Positions 1 to 12,128 of a DNA stretch of 64,000 bases are shown here, one piece after another. How positions within the stretch are numbered: position 1 is the stretch's first letter; each line of letters begins with the position of its first letter. The notes below the pieces were generated by a model. The model saw nothing but the letters and a program-made list of their open reading frames with translations, was not told the DNA's origin and searched no databases. The stretch covers positions 682,001-746,000 of the forward strand of contig CAWAZS010000014.1 of assembly GCA_963786625.1 (NCBI GenBank), written 5' to 3'. The DNA comes from CAIWHR01 sp963786625. Its GTDB lineage: Bacteria > Pseudomonadota > Gammaproteobacteria > Burkholderiales > Casimicrobiaceae. Both the position numbers and the translations under genes were made by a program.

Positions 1-1049
1 CGCACGGCAAGACGACGACGACGAGCCTCATCGCGTCGGTGCTGGCCGAAGGCGGGCTCGATCCGACATTCGTCATCGGCGGCCGGCTGCTGTCCGCGGG
101 CGCGAACGCGCGCCTCGGCAAGGGCGACTTCCTGGTCGCGGAAGCGGACGAGTCGGACGCGTCGTTCCTGTACCTCTCGCCGGCGCTGGCCGTGATCACG
201 AACATCGATACGGACCACATGGAAACCTACGGCCACGACTTCGAGCGCCTGAAGCGCGCGTTCGTGGACTTCGCGCAGCGCCTGCCGTTCTACGGAGTCG
301 CGGTGCTCTGCATCGACGACCCGAACGTGCGCGCGATCCTGCCCGCCATCACGAAGCCCATCGTCACCTACGGGCTCGCCGACGACGCGCGGCTCCGCGC
401 GACCGATGTCGCGAACATCGCCGGTCGAATGCGCTTCGTCGTCCATGCCGCCGGCCTGCCGGACCTGCCGGTCGAGCTCAACCTGCCCGGAATCCACAAC
501 GTGCAGAACGCGCTCGCTGCGATCGCGATCGGCCGCGAGGCCGGCGTCGCCGACACGGCGATCGCCAAGGCGCTCGCGGAGTTCCGCGGCGTCGGCCGCC
601 GGTTCCAGCGCATCGGGGAACTGCCGGTTTCGGGCGGCGGCACGTACACGCTGATCGACGACTACGGCCACCACCCGGCCGAGATGGCGGCGACGATCGC
701 CGCAGTGCGCGGCAGCTTTCCGGGCCGACGGCTGGTGCTCGCGTTCCAGCCGCACCGCTATACGCGCACGCGCGACCTGTTCGAGGACTTCGTGAAGGTG
801 CTGTCGACGGCGGACGCGCTGGTGCTCTCCGATGTCTATCCGGCCGGCGAGCCGCCGATCGTGGCGGCGGACGGGCGCGCGCTTGCCCGGGCGGTGCGCG
901 TCGCGGGAAAGGTGGAGCCGGTCTTTGTCGAGTCCGTTGCCGACATGCCGGTTGCGATCCGCACGCTGGTGCGCGACGGCGATGTCGTCGTGACGATGGG
1001 CGCCGGCTCGATCGGCCAGGTCCCGGCGAAGCTCGTGGAGGACGCATGA
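1..1049 (+). CDS. murC: UDP-N-acetylmuramate--L-alanine ligase MurC (5' end missing)
   Basis: Cytoplasmic ATP-dependent ligase that adds L-alanine to UDP-MurNAc, the first step of the peptidoglycan stem peptide. The reading frame is open from base 3, where the Mur ligase P-loop HGKTTTTS is read at once. Further on come the NIDTDHMETYG segment of the central domain and a C-terminal domain with DDYGHHPAE and FQPHRYTRTRD. About 348 residues are present; the family is usually 460-480, so the N-terminal nucleotide-binding domain lies outside the window. The internal ATG at 39 is not the real start. The gene ends in an ATGA overlap with a small open stretch leading to murB. It is the first gene seen here of the dcw cluster. 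Confidence 0.96.
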   Translation, partial: HGKTTTTSLIASVLAEGGLDPTFVIGGRLLSAGANARLGKGDFLVAEADESDASFLYLSPALAVITNIDTDHMETYGHDFERLKRAFVDFAQRLPFYGVAVLCIDDPNVRAILPAITKPIVTYGLADDARLRATDVANIAGRMRFVVHAAGLPDLPVELNLPGIHNVQNALAAIAIGREAGVADTAIAKALAEFRGVGRRFQRIGELPVSGGGTYTLIDDYGHHPAEMAATIAAVRGSFPGRRLVLAFQPHRYTRTRDLFEDFVKVLSTADALVLSDVYPAGEPPIVAADGRALARAVRVAGKVEPVFVESVADMPVAIRTLVRDGDVVVTMGAGSIGQVPAKLVEDA

Positions 1050-1170
1050 GAGCGGCGGGCGAAGCCGGCAGGGGCCCGCAAGGGCGCGTTGCCGCTCGAT
1101 TGCGCGCGCCCGACGCGCGACGGTGCGGGCTTCGTGCCCGCACAAGGAGGGCGCATGAGAGCGGCGGGCG
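1037..1170 (+). repeat. 25-bp direct repeat flanking 84 bp at the murC-murB junction
   Basis: Positions 1037-1061 and 1146-1170 are the same 25 bases with one mismatch, offset by 109 bp. The repeat covers the murC stop/ATGA region. The intervening DNA contains a hairpin (TGCGGGC, loop TTCGT, GCCCGCA, about 1121-1139) and a strong AAGGAGG (1144-1150). The second repeat opens a six-codon reading frame at 1155 whose stop overlaps the murB start at 1172. This looks like a duplication or insertion product that renewed the translational coupling signal. Confidence 0.7.
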
Positions 1171-1171
1171 C

Positions 1172-2085
1172 ATGATGATGAGCGAGCCGGCGATGTTCGG
1201 GGCGCTGCGCGGAACGCTGTCGCGCGACGCCCCGCTCGCGCGGTACACGAGCTGGCGCTGCGGCGGCCCGGCCGAGCGCCTCTACGTCCCGGCCGACCGC
1301 GAGGACCTCGCGGCGTTCGTCCGCCAGCTGCCGGCGGCCGAGGCGCTGACGGTGATCGGCCTGGGCAGCAATCTGCTGATTCGCGACGGCGGCGTTCGCG
1401 GGACCGTCGTCGTCCTGCATGCGGCGCTCAACACGCTCGAGCTGCGCGAAGCTGCGGTCTACGCCGAGGCCGGCGTCGCGAGTCCCAAGGTTGCGCGCTT
1501 CGCCGCGGGGCAGGGCTTCGCCGAATCGGAATTCCTCGCCGGGATCCCGGGAACGGTCGGCGGAGCGCTCGCGATGAACGCGGGCTGCTGGGGCGGCGAG
1601 ACATGGCGCCATGTCGCGCGCGTCGAGGTCCTGACCCGGGCGGGCGCTTTCGAGGAGCGGCTGCCCGGCGCGTACGCGATCGGCTACCGGTCGGTCCGTC
1701 GCGCCGACGGCACGCCTCCGGACGGCATTTTCACCGCGGCGTGGTTCGCGTTCCCGCGCGGCGACGCCCGCGCGGCGCGCGTGCGGATAGCCGAGCTGCT
1801 GCGGCGGCGCATCGCGACGCAGCCGCTCAGCCTGCCCAACGCCGGCAGCGTGTTCCGCAATCCGCCCGGCGACCATGCGGCGCGGCTGATCGAGGCCTGC
1901 GGACTCAAGGGCTACGCGGTCGGGGGCGCGCGGGTCTCGGAGAAGCACGCGAATTTCATCGTCAATCCGGAAGGCCGGGCGAGTGCCGCCGACATCGAGG
2001 CGATCATCGTGCATGTCCGCGGCACCGTGCGCGCGAGGACCGGCGTCGACCTGGAACCGGAAGTGCAAGTCGTCGGAGAGGGCGC

Positions 2086-2089
<4 letters not shown>
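1172..2089 (+). CDS. murB: UDP-N-acetylenolpyruvoylglucosamine reductase MurB
   Basis: FAD-dependent cytoplasmic enzyme that reduces UDP-GlcNAc-enolpyruvate to UDP-MurNAc with NADPH. From the start chosen here (305 aa) the FAD-binding GLGSNLLIR is at about 63-71, GIPGTVGGALAMNAGCWGG at about 124-142, the catalytic serine lies in LPNAGSVFRNP (Ser226) and the catalytic glutamate in LEPEV near the C terminus. ATG at 1172 (followed by two more in-frame ATGs) is chosen because homology begins right after it. The frame is open back to an ATG at 1046 overlapping murC, so a 42-residue extension is formally possible, but it is Arg/Ala-rich and looks like repeat-derived DNA. The stop overlaps the ddl start (ATGA). 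Confidence 0.94.
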
Positions 2090-2992
<903 letters not shown>

Positions 2993-3003
<11 letters not shown>

Positions 3004-3742
3004 CGCGAGGCAGCTGAACGCGATCGCGGCGGCGCTCACCCTGATCGCGGCGGCCCTCCTGCTGTGGGGCGCGCTTGCCTGGGTCGTGCGCCAGCCGCTC
3101 TTCGCGTTCCGCGAGGTCGTGGTCCGGGGTCCTCTCGAGCGCGTGGACACGACGCGCCTCGAGGGCGTCGTGCGCGATCAGCTCACGGGCACGTTCTTCA
3201 CGATGGACCTGGACAGCTCGCGCGTGTCCCTGAAGGAGTTGCCATGGGTGCGCAGCGTCGCGCTGCGCCGCCAGTGGCCGCGGCGGCTCGAGGTCACGGT
3301 CGAGGAATACGCGCCGGTTGCGCGCTGGAACGAGTCCGCCCTCGTCGACGCCGACGGCGAGGTGTTCGTCGCCGATTACGACGGCGAGCTGCCGCGGTTC
3401 GAAGGCCCCGACGGGCGCGGCGCGGAGGTGGCGGCGCGCTTCCGCGAATGGGGCGAGGCGCTCGCGCCCCTGTCGCTCAGCCTCGAGGGCATCCGCCTTT
3501 CGCCGCGGGGCGGGTGGCACCTCGTCGCGAAGGGGGCCGGCGGCGCGCTGGCGATCGAGCTCGGACGCGAGGAGCCGGCGGCGCGGCTCGCGCGTTTCGT
3601 CGCGGTGTACGAACGCACGATCGGGGCGCTCGCGCGCGTCGGCACGCCCATCGGGCAGGTGGACCTGCGTTACCGCAACGGCTTCGCGGCGCGCGTCCCG
3701 GGATTCCGGGAACGCGCCCCCAAACGGAAGGCGGCGGCATGA
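2993..3742 (+). CDS. ftsQ: Cell division protein FtsQ
   Basis: Bitopic inner-membrane divisome protein linking early and late division proteins. The 249-aa product has a short cytoplasmic N terminus, one membrane helix at about residues 9-31, a POTRA-type segment starting at FAFREVVVRG (about 37 on), and the FtsQ/DivIB beta domain with LPWVRSVALRRQWPRRLEV. The gene starts inside the end of ddl. After its stop an ATGA opens a 17-codon frame (3739-3792) that ends just before ftsA, which may carry ribosomes to the next gene. Confidence 0.93.
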
Positions 3743-3796
3743 ACGACGCACACAGGGGCGACGACGGGCGATCGCCGGTGAGGAGATGGTAGAGCG

Positions 3797-5029
3797 ATGG
3801 TGAAGGAGAGCAAGAACGTGATCGTCGGTCTCGACATCGGCACGTCGAAGATCGTGGCGATCGTCGCCGAGGTGACCGCGGACGGCGGACTCAACGTCAT
3901 CGGCCTCGGGACGCAGCCCTCGCGCGGCCTGAAGAAGGGAGTCGTGGTCAACATCGAGGCCACGATGGGGTCGATCCAGCGCGTGCTGGAGGAGGCCGAG
4001 CTGATGGCGGACTGCCGCATCACCGAGGTCTACACCGGCGTGGCCGGCAGCCACATCCGCAGCCTGAATTCGAGCGGGATGGTCGCGATCAAGGAGAAGG
4101 AGGTCACGCAGGCCGACATCGACCGTGTCGTCGAGACCGCCAAGGCCGTCGCCATTCCCAACGACCAGCAGATCCTGCACATCCTTCCGCAGGAATTCAT
4201 CATCGACGGGCAGGAGGACGTGCGCGAGCCGCTGGGAATGAGCGGCGTGCGGCTCGAGGTCAAGGTGCACATCGTCACGGGCGCCGTGTCTGCCGTCGAG
4301 AACATCACCAAGTGCGTGCGCCGCTGCGGGATCGAGGTGAAGGACGTGATCCTCCAGCCGCTCGCCTCGTCGATCGCGGTGGTGAACGACGACGAGAAGG
4401 ACCTCGGGGTCTGCCTGATGGACATCGGCGGCGGCACGACCGACCTCGCCGTGTTCGCCGGCGGCGCGATCCGGCATACGGCGGTCATCCCGATTGCCGG
4501 CGACCAGGTGACGAACGACATCGCGATGACGCTGCGCACGCCGACGAAGGAAGCGGAGGAGCTCAAGCTGCGCCACGGCTGCGCTCTGCGCCAGCTCGCC
4601 GACCCGAACGACATCATCGAGGTGCCCGGCGTCGGCGACCGCCCGCCGCGCAAGCTCTCCCGGCAGACGCTCGCCGAGGTGATCGAGCCGCGGATCGAGG
4701 AGCTCTACACGCTGGTGCAGGCGGAGCTTCGCCGTTCCGGCTTCGAGGAGATGCTCTCGTCGGGGATCGTGCTGACCGGCGGCTCCGCGCTGCTGCCCGG
4801 CATGTCCGAGCTGGGCGAGGAGGTGTTCCACCTGCCGGTGCGCGTGGGCGTGCCGGCGTACGTCGGCGGGCTTGCGGACGTGGTCCGCAGCCCGCGGTAT
4901 GCAACCGCGGTCGGGCTGCTGCTCGAGGGGCGCGACCAGTACCTGCGGGCGCAGCAGTCGCGGGCGCGAACGACCGGGATCGGCGGGGCAGCGGAGCGGA
5001 TGAGGCAATGGTTCAAGGCGAATTTCTAG
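3797..5029 (+). CDS. ftsA: Cell division protein FtsA
   Basis: Actin-like ATPase that tethers FtsZ to the membrane and recruits later division proteins. The 410-aa protein has the phosphate-1 loop GLDIGTSKI near the N terminus, the inserted 1C (SHS2) domain, the phosphate-2 loop DIGGGTTDLAVF at about 211-222, and the adenosine loop GIVLTGGSALLPG. The last residues (ERMRQWFKANF) form the amphipathic membrane-targeting helix. It lies between ftsQ and ftsZ as in most proteobacteria. Confidence 0.97.
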   Translation: MVKESKNVIVGLDIGTSKIVAIVAEVTADGGLNVIGLGTQPSRGLKKGVVVNIEATMGSIQRVLEEAELMADCRITEVYTGVAGSHIRSLNSSGMVAIKEKEVTQADIDRVVETAKAVAIPNDQQILHILPQEFIIDGQEDVREPLGMSGVRLEVKVHIVTGAVSAVENITKCVRRCGIEVKDVILQPLASSIAVVNDDEKDLGVCLMDIGGGTTDLAVFAGGAIRHTAVIPIAGDQVTNDIAMTLRTPTKEAEELKLRHGCALRQLADPNDIIEVPGVGDRPPRKLSRQTLAEVIEPRIEELYTLVQAELRRSGFEEMLSSGIVLTGGSALLPGMSELGEEVFHLPVRVGVPAYVGGLADVVRSPRYATAVGLLLEGRDQYLRAQQSRARTTGIGGAAERMRQWFKANF

Positions 5030-5046
5030 CGTCAGGCGCAGGCAGC

Positions 5047-5060
5047 TACAACACGTTGTA
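5047..5060. promoter_or_regulatory. Inverted repeat upstream of ftsZ
   Basis: A 6-2-6 inverted repeat (TACAAC, AC, GTTGTA) sits in the 78-bp ftsA-ftsZ gap, about 48 bases before the ftsZ ATG. It is AT-rich compared with its surroundings. It could be part of an internal ftsZ promoter or an operator; no factor is assigned. Confidence 0.3.
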
Positions 5061-5107
5061 AAACACGGGTCATCGCAGCATTCGGAGACAGGAGAAAGGA
5101 GCGCACC

Positions 5108-6292
5108 ATGTTTGAAATCATCGATCAGCCAACTCAGGACGGCGCCGTCATCAAGGTCATCGGGATCGGCGGCTGCGGTGGAAATGCAGTGGAGCACATG
5201 ATCGCCAGGGGGCTCGTGGACGTCGAGTTCCTTTGCGCGAATACCGACGCGCAGGCGCTGAAACGCTCGACCGCGCCCCTCCAGCTGCAGCTGGGCACCG
5301 CGCTGACGCGCGGGCTCGGCGCCGGTGCACGGCCGGAGATCGGGCGCGACGCGGCGATGGAGGACCGCGAGCGCATTGCCGAGATGATCGACGGCGCCGA
5401 CATGCTGTTCATCACGGCCGGCATGGGCGGAGGCACGGGAACGGGCGCGGCGCCGGTGATCGCCGACATCGCGAAGAGCATGAGCATCCTGACCGTCGCC
5501 GTGGTCACCCGTCCGTTCAAGCTCGAGGGCGGCAAGCGCATGAAGGTCGCGCAACTCGGGATCGACGAGCTCGCAAAGCGCGTCGACTCGCTGATCATCA
5601 TCCCGAACGACAAGCTGATGGAAGTGCTGGGCGACGACATCTCGATGCTCGACGCCTACGCCGCGGCGAACGACGTGCTGCACGGTGCGGTTGCCGGCAT
5701 CGCCGAGGTGATCAACAACCCCGGTCTCGTCAACGTCGACTTCGCCGATGTGCGCACGGTGATGGGGGAGGTCGGGATGGCGATGATGGGCTCGGCGACC
5801 GCCGCGGGTGCCGATCGCGCACGGCAGGCGGCCGAACAGGCGGTGCGCAGCCCCCTGCTCGAGGACGTCAACCTCGCCGGCGCGCGCGGCGTGCTGGTGA
5901 ACGTCACCGCGTCGTCGGGGCTGCGCATGCGCGAATACCAGGAGGTGATGACGACGATCAAGGAATTCACCGCGGACGATGCGCTGGTCATCGTCGGCAC
6001 CGTGATCGACGACATGATGGACGACCAGCTGCGCGTGACCATGATCGCCACCGGACTGGGCGGCGGGCAGGCGGTCCGGCGCGAGCAGCGCGCGCCGAGC
6101 ATGACGCTCGTCGAGCAGCCGCATGTGCTGGCGCGCACCGGGACCGACAACGTCGGCACGAGCGTCGATCACGTCGACTACGAGCATCTCGATGCACCGG
6201 CGGTGATCAGGAAGCGCGAGCGCGGGGCTCCGGCCGCGCCGGCGTTCGACGCGACCGAGATCCCGGCCTTCCTGCGCAAGCAGGCGGACTGA
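5108..6292 (+). CDS. ftsZ: Cell division protein FtsZ
   Basis: Tubulin-like GTPase that polymerises into the Z ring. The 394-aa protein shows the nucleotide loop GIGGCGGNAVEHM, the tubulin signature GGGTGTGAAPVIA at about 106-118, the T7-loop region with NVDFADVRTVM, and the conserved C-terminal peptide TEIPAFLRKQ that binds FtsA and ZipA. A strong ribosome site (AGGAGAAAGGAG) precedes the ATG. The flexible linker before the C-terminal peptide is about 60 residues, which is usual. Confidence 0.98.
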   Translation: MFEIIDQPTQDGAVIKVIGIGGCGGNAVEHMIARGLVDVEFLCANTDAQALKRSTAPLQLQLGTALTRGLGAGARPEIGRDAAMEDRERIAEMIDGADMLFITAGMGGGTGTGAAPVIADIAKSMSILTVAVVTRPFKLEGGKRMKVAQLGIDELAKRVDSLIIIPNDKLMEVLGDDISMLDAYAAANDVLHGAVAGIAEVINNPGLVNVDFADVRTVMGEVGMAMMGSATAAGADRARQAAEQAVRSPLLEDVNLAGARGVLVNVTASSGLRMREYQEVMTTIKEFTADDALVIVGTVIDDMMDDQLRVTMIATGLGGGQAVRREQRAPSMTLVEQPHVLARTGTDNVGTSVDHVDYEHLDAPAVIRKRERGAPAAPAFDATEIPAFLRKQAD

Positions 6293-6439
6293 GGCGGCGT
6301 CGGAACAGGGCCGGAACGAAAGGAACCGAACCTCCGGGAGCCGGCGTCGAAGCGAGGCTGCGCGAGCGCAATGGCCGCCGGTGGCCCCCCGCCGGCGCAG
6401 TCCTCCGCGACCGCCGCCGGCTGCCTTCGACCTCGGCGC

Positions 6440-6480
6440 TGCGCTGTGTTAACATTGTGCTAAATCATTGAACCGCTGAA
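6440..6480 (+). promoter_or_regulatory. Probable lpxC promoter region
   Basis: The 236-bp ftsZ-lpxC gap is GC-rich except for an AT-rich block (TTAACATTGTGCTAAAT, about 6449-6465). This resembles a -10 region for the separately transcribed lpxC. No convincing -35 could be fixed by eye. The rest of the gap shows nothing recognisable. Confidence 0.35.
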
Positions 6481-6528
6481 GGAATCGGCGCCACGCGCGT
6501 GGCGCCGCCGACGCGAGAGCCGCGGACC

Positions 6529-7443
6529 ATGCTCAAGCAACGGACACTGAAGACCACGATCAAGACGAAGGGCGTCGGGCTGCATACCGGCGTCCGGGTC
6601 GAGCTCGTCCTGCGCCCGGCGGCCCCCGACACCGGCATCGTCTTCCACCGCGTCGATCTCGAGCGGCCGGTCGCGATTCCGGCCGACGCGCTGCACGTGG
6701 GCGACACGCGGTTGTCGTCGACGCTCAAGGCCGACGGCGCCACGGTCTCCACCGTCGAGCACGTGATGTCGGCGCTCGCGGGGCTGGGCATCGACAATCT
6801 CCACGTCGACGTAGCCGGCCCCGAGATCCCGATCATGGACGGCAGCGCGGGACCGTTCGTCTACCTGCTGCAGTCGGCGGGCATCGTCGAGCAGGAATCG
6901 CCGAAGCGCTACCTGCGCGTCCTGCTTCCGGTCGAAGTGCGTGAGGGCGACCGCTGGGCCCGGTTCGACCCGTTCGACGGATTCAAGCTCGATTTCACGA
7001 TCGATTTCCCGCACCCGATGTTCGGCTCGGAAAATCGTCACGTCGCCATCGATTTCGCCGAGCATTCGTACGTCAAGGAGGTCGCCCGCGCGCGGACGTT
7101 CGGCTTCATGCAGGACGTCGAGGCGATGCGCGCGGCGGGACTGGGCCTGGGCGGCAGCCTGCAGAATGCGGTCGTCCTCGACGAATACCGCGTGCTGAAC
7201 AGCGAGGGGCTGCGCTACGACAACGAATTCGTCAAGCACAAGGTGCTCGACGCGATCGGGGACCTCTATCTGCTCGGCCACCCGCTGATCGGCCAGTACA
7301 CGGCATACAAGTCGGGCCACGCGCTCAACAATGCCGTGGCGCGGGCGCTGCTCGCGCGCCGGGATGCATTCGAGCTCGTGACCTTTGCCGAACCCGAGGA
7401 CGTGCCGTCGGCATTCAAGGGCTGGCAGCTCTCGCCGGCATGA
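6529..7443 (+). CDS. lpxC: UDP-3-O-acyl-N-acetylglucosamine deacetylase LpxC
   Basis: Zinc-dependent deacetylase, the committed step of lipid A synthesis. The 304-aa protein starts MLKQRTLKTTIK, the usual LpxC N terminus, so the ATG at 6529 is chosen over the in-frame GTG at 6499. Zinc and catalytic residues are seen in TVEHVMSAL (first His), FVKHKVLDAIGD (His and Asp ligands) and KSGHALNN (catalytic His). Position directly after ftsZ is conserved in beta- and gammaproteobacteria. Confidence 0.97.
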   Translation: MLKQRTLKTTIKTKGVGLHTGVRVELVLRPAAPDTGIVFHRVDLERPVAIPADALHVGDTRLSSTLKADGATVSTVEHVMSALAGLGIDNLHVDVAGPEIPIMDGSAGPFVYLLQSAGIVEQESPKRYLRVLLPVEVREGDRWARFDPFDGFKLDFTIDFPHPMFGSENRHVAIDFAEHSYVKEVARARTFGFMQDVEAMRAAGLGLGGSLQNAVVLDEYRVLNSEGLRYDNEFVKHKVLDAIGDLYLLGHPLIGQYTAYKSGHALNNAVARALLARRDAFELVTFAEPEDVPSAFKGWQLSPA

Positions 7444-7529
7444 CGGATCCGGGCTCGGTGCGGGCGCTCCCGGGCGTCCGGGACGCTCACCCGGCCTGAT
7501 CCTGCGGCGAGCCGAGGCGAATCGGTCCC

Positions 7530-7718
7530 GTGGCCCTGGTCCGCCTGCTGTTCTTTCTGGCCGTCGCCACGATTGCGGTCGCCGGGGTCCTCTACCTGTT
7601 CACGCGGGATCGGCGTTACCTGCGGTTCATCGGGCAGGTGATCAAATTCGTCATCCTGCTCCTCGCGATCGTGCTGATCTTCTTTGCCTTCGAGCGCCTG
7701 GTCGGGCCGGTGCTCTAG
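7530..7718 (+). CDS. Small two-helix membrane protein, unknown function
   Basis: A 62-aa GTG-started frame with two clear membrane helices (about residues 3-22 and 34-55) separated by a short charged turn TRDRRYLRF. Composition and position are like other small conserved proteins downstream of lpxC in betaproteobacteria, but no function is known to me. It is followed by 130 bases without a recognised gene before the convergent DciA-like gene. Confidence 0.6.
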   Translation: MALVRLLFFLAVATIAVAGVLYLFTRDRRYLRFIGQVIKFVILLLAIVLIFFAFERLVGPVL

Positions 7719-7848
7719 CGGCGCGAGCCAGGGAGCAGAGGCCCCGCGCAGCGGGGATGCGACCCAGGCGAGTCGACGCACGAGGCCGACACGCGAGCCT
7801 TCGCCCTGCGCAAACGGTACAACGAGGCCGAGGTGGCCGGCGCTGCCG

Positions 7849-8283
7849 CTAGCCGACGCGGCGCAGGAAATGCTCGAGCGCGGCCTTGAGCGCTCCCGCG
7901 GGCAGCTCCCGGGCGAGCGTGGACAGCGACTGCAGCGAGGACCTATCTAACGGATTTGCAAGCTGTTTCTTCTCAGGCACCCAATCCGTGCGAACTTGCA
8001 CGCGGACGCGGATTCCAGTAAATTCCCAACCCTCACGCCTCAAAATTGTCAGTAGCTCGGCACCGCGCTGCCGTACGATCGCAGCGACCGCGCCGGCGTC
8101 GGCGGCAAGCTCCAGTTGCCCGTTACGTGCATCCGCGACGCGGATCCGCGGCGCGAGAGGTCGGGGCAGAAGCCGGCGCACGATGCCGGTCAGCGCTTCC
8201 TCGTTGCTGCGACGGGCGGCCCAGGCCGCAAGGGTTTCATCGGAGGTCAGGATGCGCCTGAAGGGCTGCGGGGAACGCACCAT
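7849..8283 (-). CDS. DUF721 (DciA-like) protein
   Basis: A 144-aa basic protein of the DUF721 family; DciA members load or position the replicative helicase DnaB. The core (LTGIVRRLLP to LRREGWEFTGIRVRVQVR) matches the family's small beta-alpha fold. The ATG at 8283 gives MVRSPQPF and a compact protein. The DciA gene next to the M23 peptidase and secA is a common proteobacterial arrangement, here on the opposite strand and divergent from the peptidase with 72 bases between them. Family assignment is fairly sure; helicase loading is inferred. Confidence 0.8.
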   Translation of the reverse strand: MVRSPQPFRRILTSDETLAAWAARRSNEEALTGIVRRLLPRPLAPRIRVADARNGQLELAADAGAVAAIVRQRGAELLTILRREGWEFTGIRVRVQVRTDWVPEKKQLANPLDRSSLQSLSTLARELPAGALKAALEHFLRRVG

Positions 8284-8355
8284 GGCGGGAAGGGGCTGCC
8301 GGGCCTCGGTCCGGTCGCGGACCGCCCCGACGGGGAAAGGTTGGAAGGAGCCCAA

Positions 8356-9282
8356 TTGAACATCATTCTGGTCTCGAGCGCCACGGCGCGTGCAAGGACC
8401 CTCACCCTGGATTGGCGGCATTGGACGCTGGGCGGGCTGGGGCTCCTCGTCGCCTTCATCGCGTTCACCGCCACCTTCAATTTCGTCGCGCTGAAATACG
8501 CGGCGGCGGTCAAGGCCCCGTGGCTGCAGGCGATCGCCCTCGAGGACCAGCGCCAGGAGGCCGAGAAGACGCAGCAGCTCGTCCACGGGCACCTCAAGGC
8601 GATGGCGCTGCGGCTGGGCGAGCTGCAGGCGCAGGTGATGCGGCTCGACGGGCTCGGCGAGCACCTGGCCAAGGTGGCCGGCCTGAAGCCGCAGGAACTG
8701 CCGTCGCTGCAGGCCGGGACGATCCCGGGGCGCGGCGGTGCCGAGTCGTCGCTGCCGGCGCGGGCGCTGTCCGTCGACGAGTTTTCGCAGCTGCTGGCGA
8801 AGCTCGGCCGGCAGGTGGAGGAGCGTTCGGACCAGCTCGGCGTGCTCGAAGCCCTGCTCGTCCAGGACGCGGCCAACCGCAAGTTCATGCCGACGCTCGC
8901 GCCGATCATCGACGGGTGGTTCTCGTCGAACTTCGGCTATCGCATCGATCCGTTCACCGGCCTGCAGACGTTCCACGAAGGCATCGACTTTCCGGCGGAG
9001 ACCGGCACGACGGTCGTCGCGGCGGCGAGCGGCAAGGTGGTCGAGTCCGGATTCCATCCGCAGTATGGTAAGATCGTCGAGATCGACCACGGCAACGGCC
9101 TGCTCTCGCGGTACGCCCACGCGTCCCAGGTGTACGTGAACGACGGCGACCTCGTCGTGCGCGGCCAGCGGGTCGCGACGGTCGGTTCGACCGGCCGGTC
9201 GACCGGCCCGCACCTGCATTTCGAGGTCCGGCTGAACGGCGTCCCGCAGAATCCCGCGCGCTTTCTGCGTTCACCGAGCTGA
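8356..9282 (+). CDS. M23 family metallopeptidase, membrane-anchored
   Basis: Predicted periplasmic peptidoglycan endopeptidase of the lysostaphin/LytM type. The 308-aa product has one N-terminal membrane helix (about 22-45), a coiled-coil stretch (about 58-100) and a C-terminal M23 domain. All zinc-site motifs are present: HEGIDFPA, SRYAHAS and GPHLHFEV, so it should be active rather than a LytM regulator. TTG at 8356 is taken as the start because an AAGGAG lies five bases before it and the frame upstream has no membrane-protein character. It is followed by a terminator and secA. Confidence 0.85.
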   Translation: MNIILVSSATARARTLTLDWRHWTLGGLGLLVAFIAFTATFNFVALKYAAAVKAPWLQAIALEDQRQEAEKTQQLVHGHLKAMALRLGELQAQVMRLDGLGEHLAKVAGLKPQELPSLQAGTIPGRGGAESSLPARALSVDEFSQLLAKLGRQVEERSDQLGVLEALLVQDAANRKFMPTLAPIIDGWFSSNFGYRIDPFTGLQTFHEGIDFPAETGTTVVAAASGKVVESGFHPQYGKIVEIDHGNGLLSRYAHASQVYVNDGDLVVRGQRVATVGSTGRSTGPHLHFEVRLNGVPQNPARFLRSPS

Positions 9283-9321
9283 TCGGCGGCGACAGACGCT
9301 CCGGCCAATGCAGACGGCACG

Positions 9322-9354
9322 AGGGGTGAGGCGGTCCTCACCCCTTGTTTTTTT
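9322..9354 (+). terminator. Rho-independent terminator before secA
   Basis: A perfect 10-bp stem (AGGGGTGAGG / CCTCACCCCT) with a CGGT loop is followed by TGTTTTTTT. It ends the peptidase transcript 28 bases before the secA ATG, so secA translation may also be sensitive to this structure. Confidence 0.92.
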
Positions 9355-9381
9355 GGGCCGGCGCCGACATTTCGAAAATCT

Positions 9382-12096
<2,715 letters not shown>

Positions 12097-12128
12097 GGTA
12101 GAGCTGCTGCGCGGGTCGTCCGCCGCCC

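Noticed and set aside
1046..1171. A longer MurB starting at 1046
   Set aside because: The 42 added residues are Arg/Ala-rich, come from the duplicated junction DNA and lie outside MurB homology.
3739..3792. 17-codon frame between ftsQ and ftsA as a gene
   Set aside because: It has 4-bp overlap with ftsQ but no repeat, motif or length to support a peptide; noted only as a possible coupling stretch.
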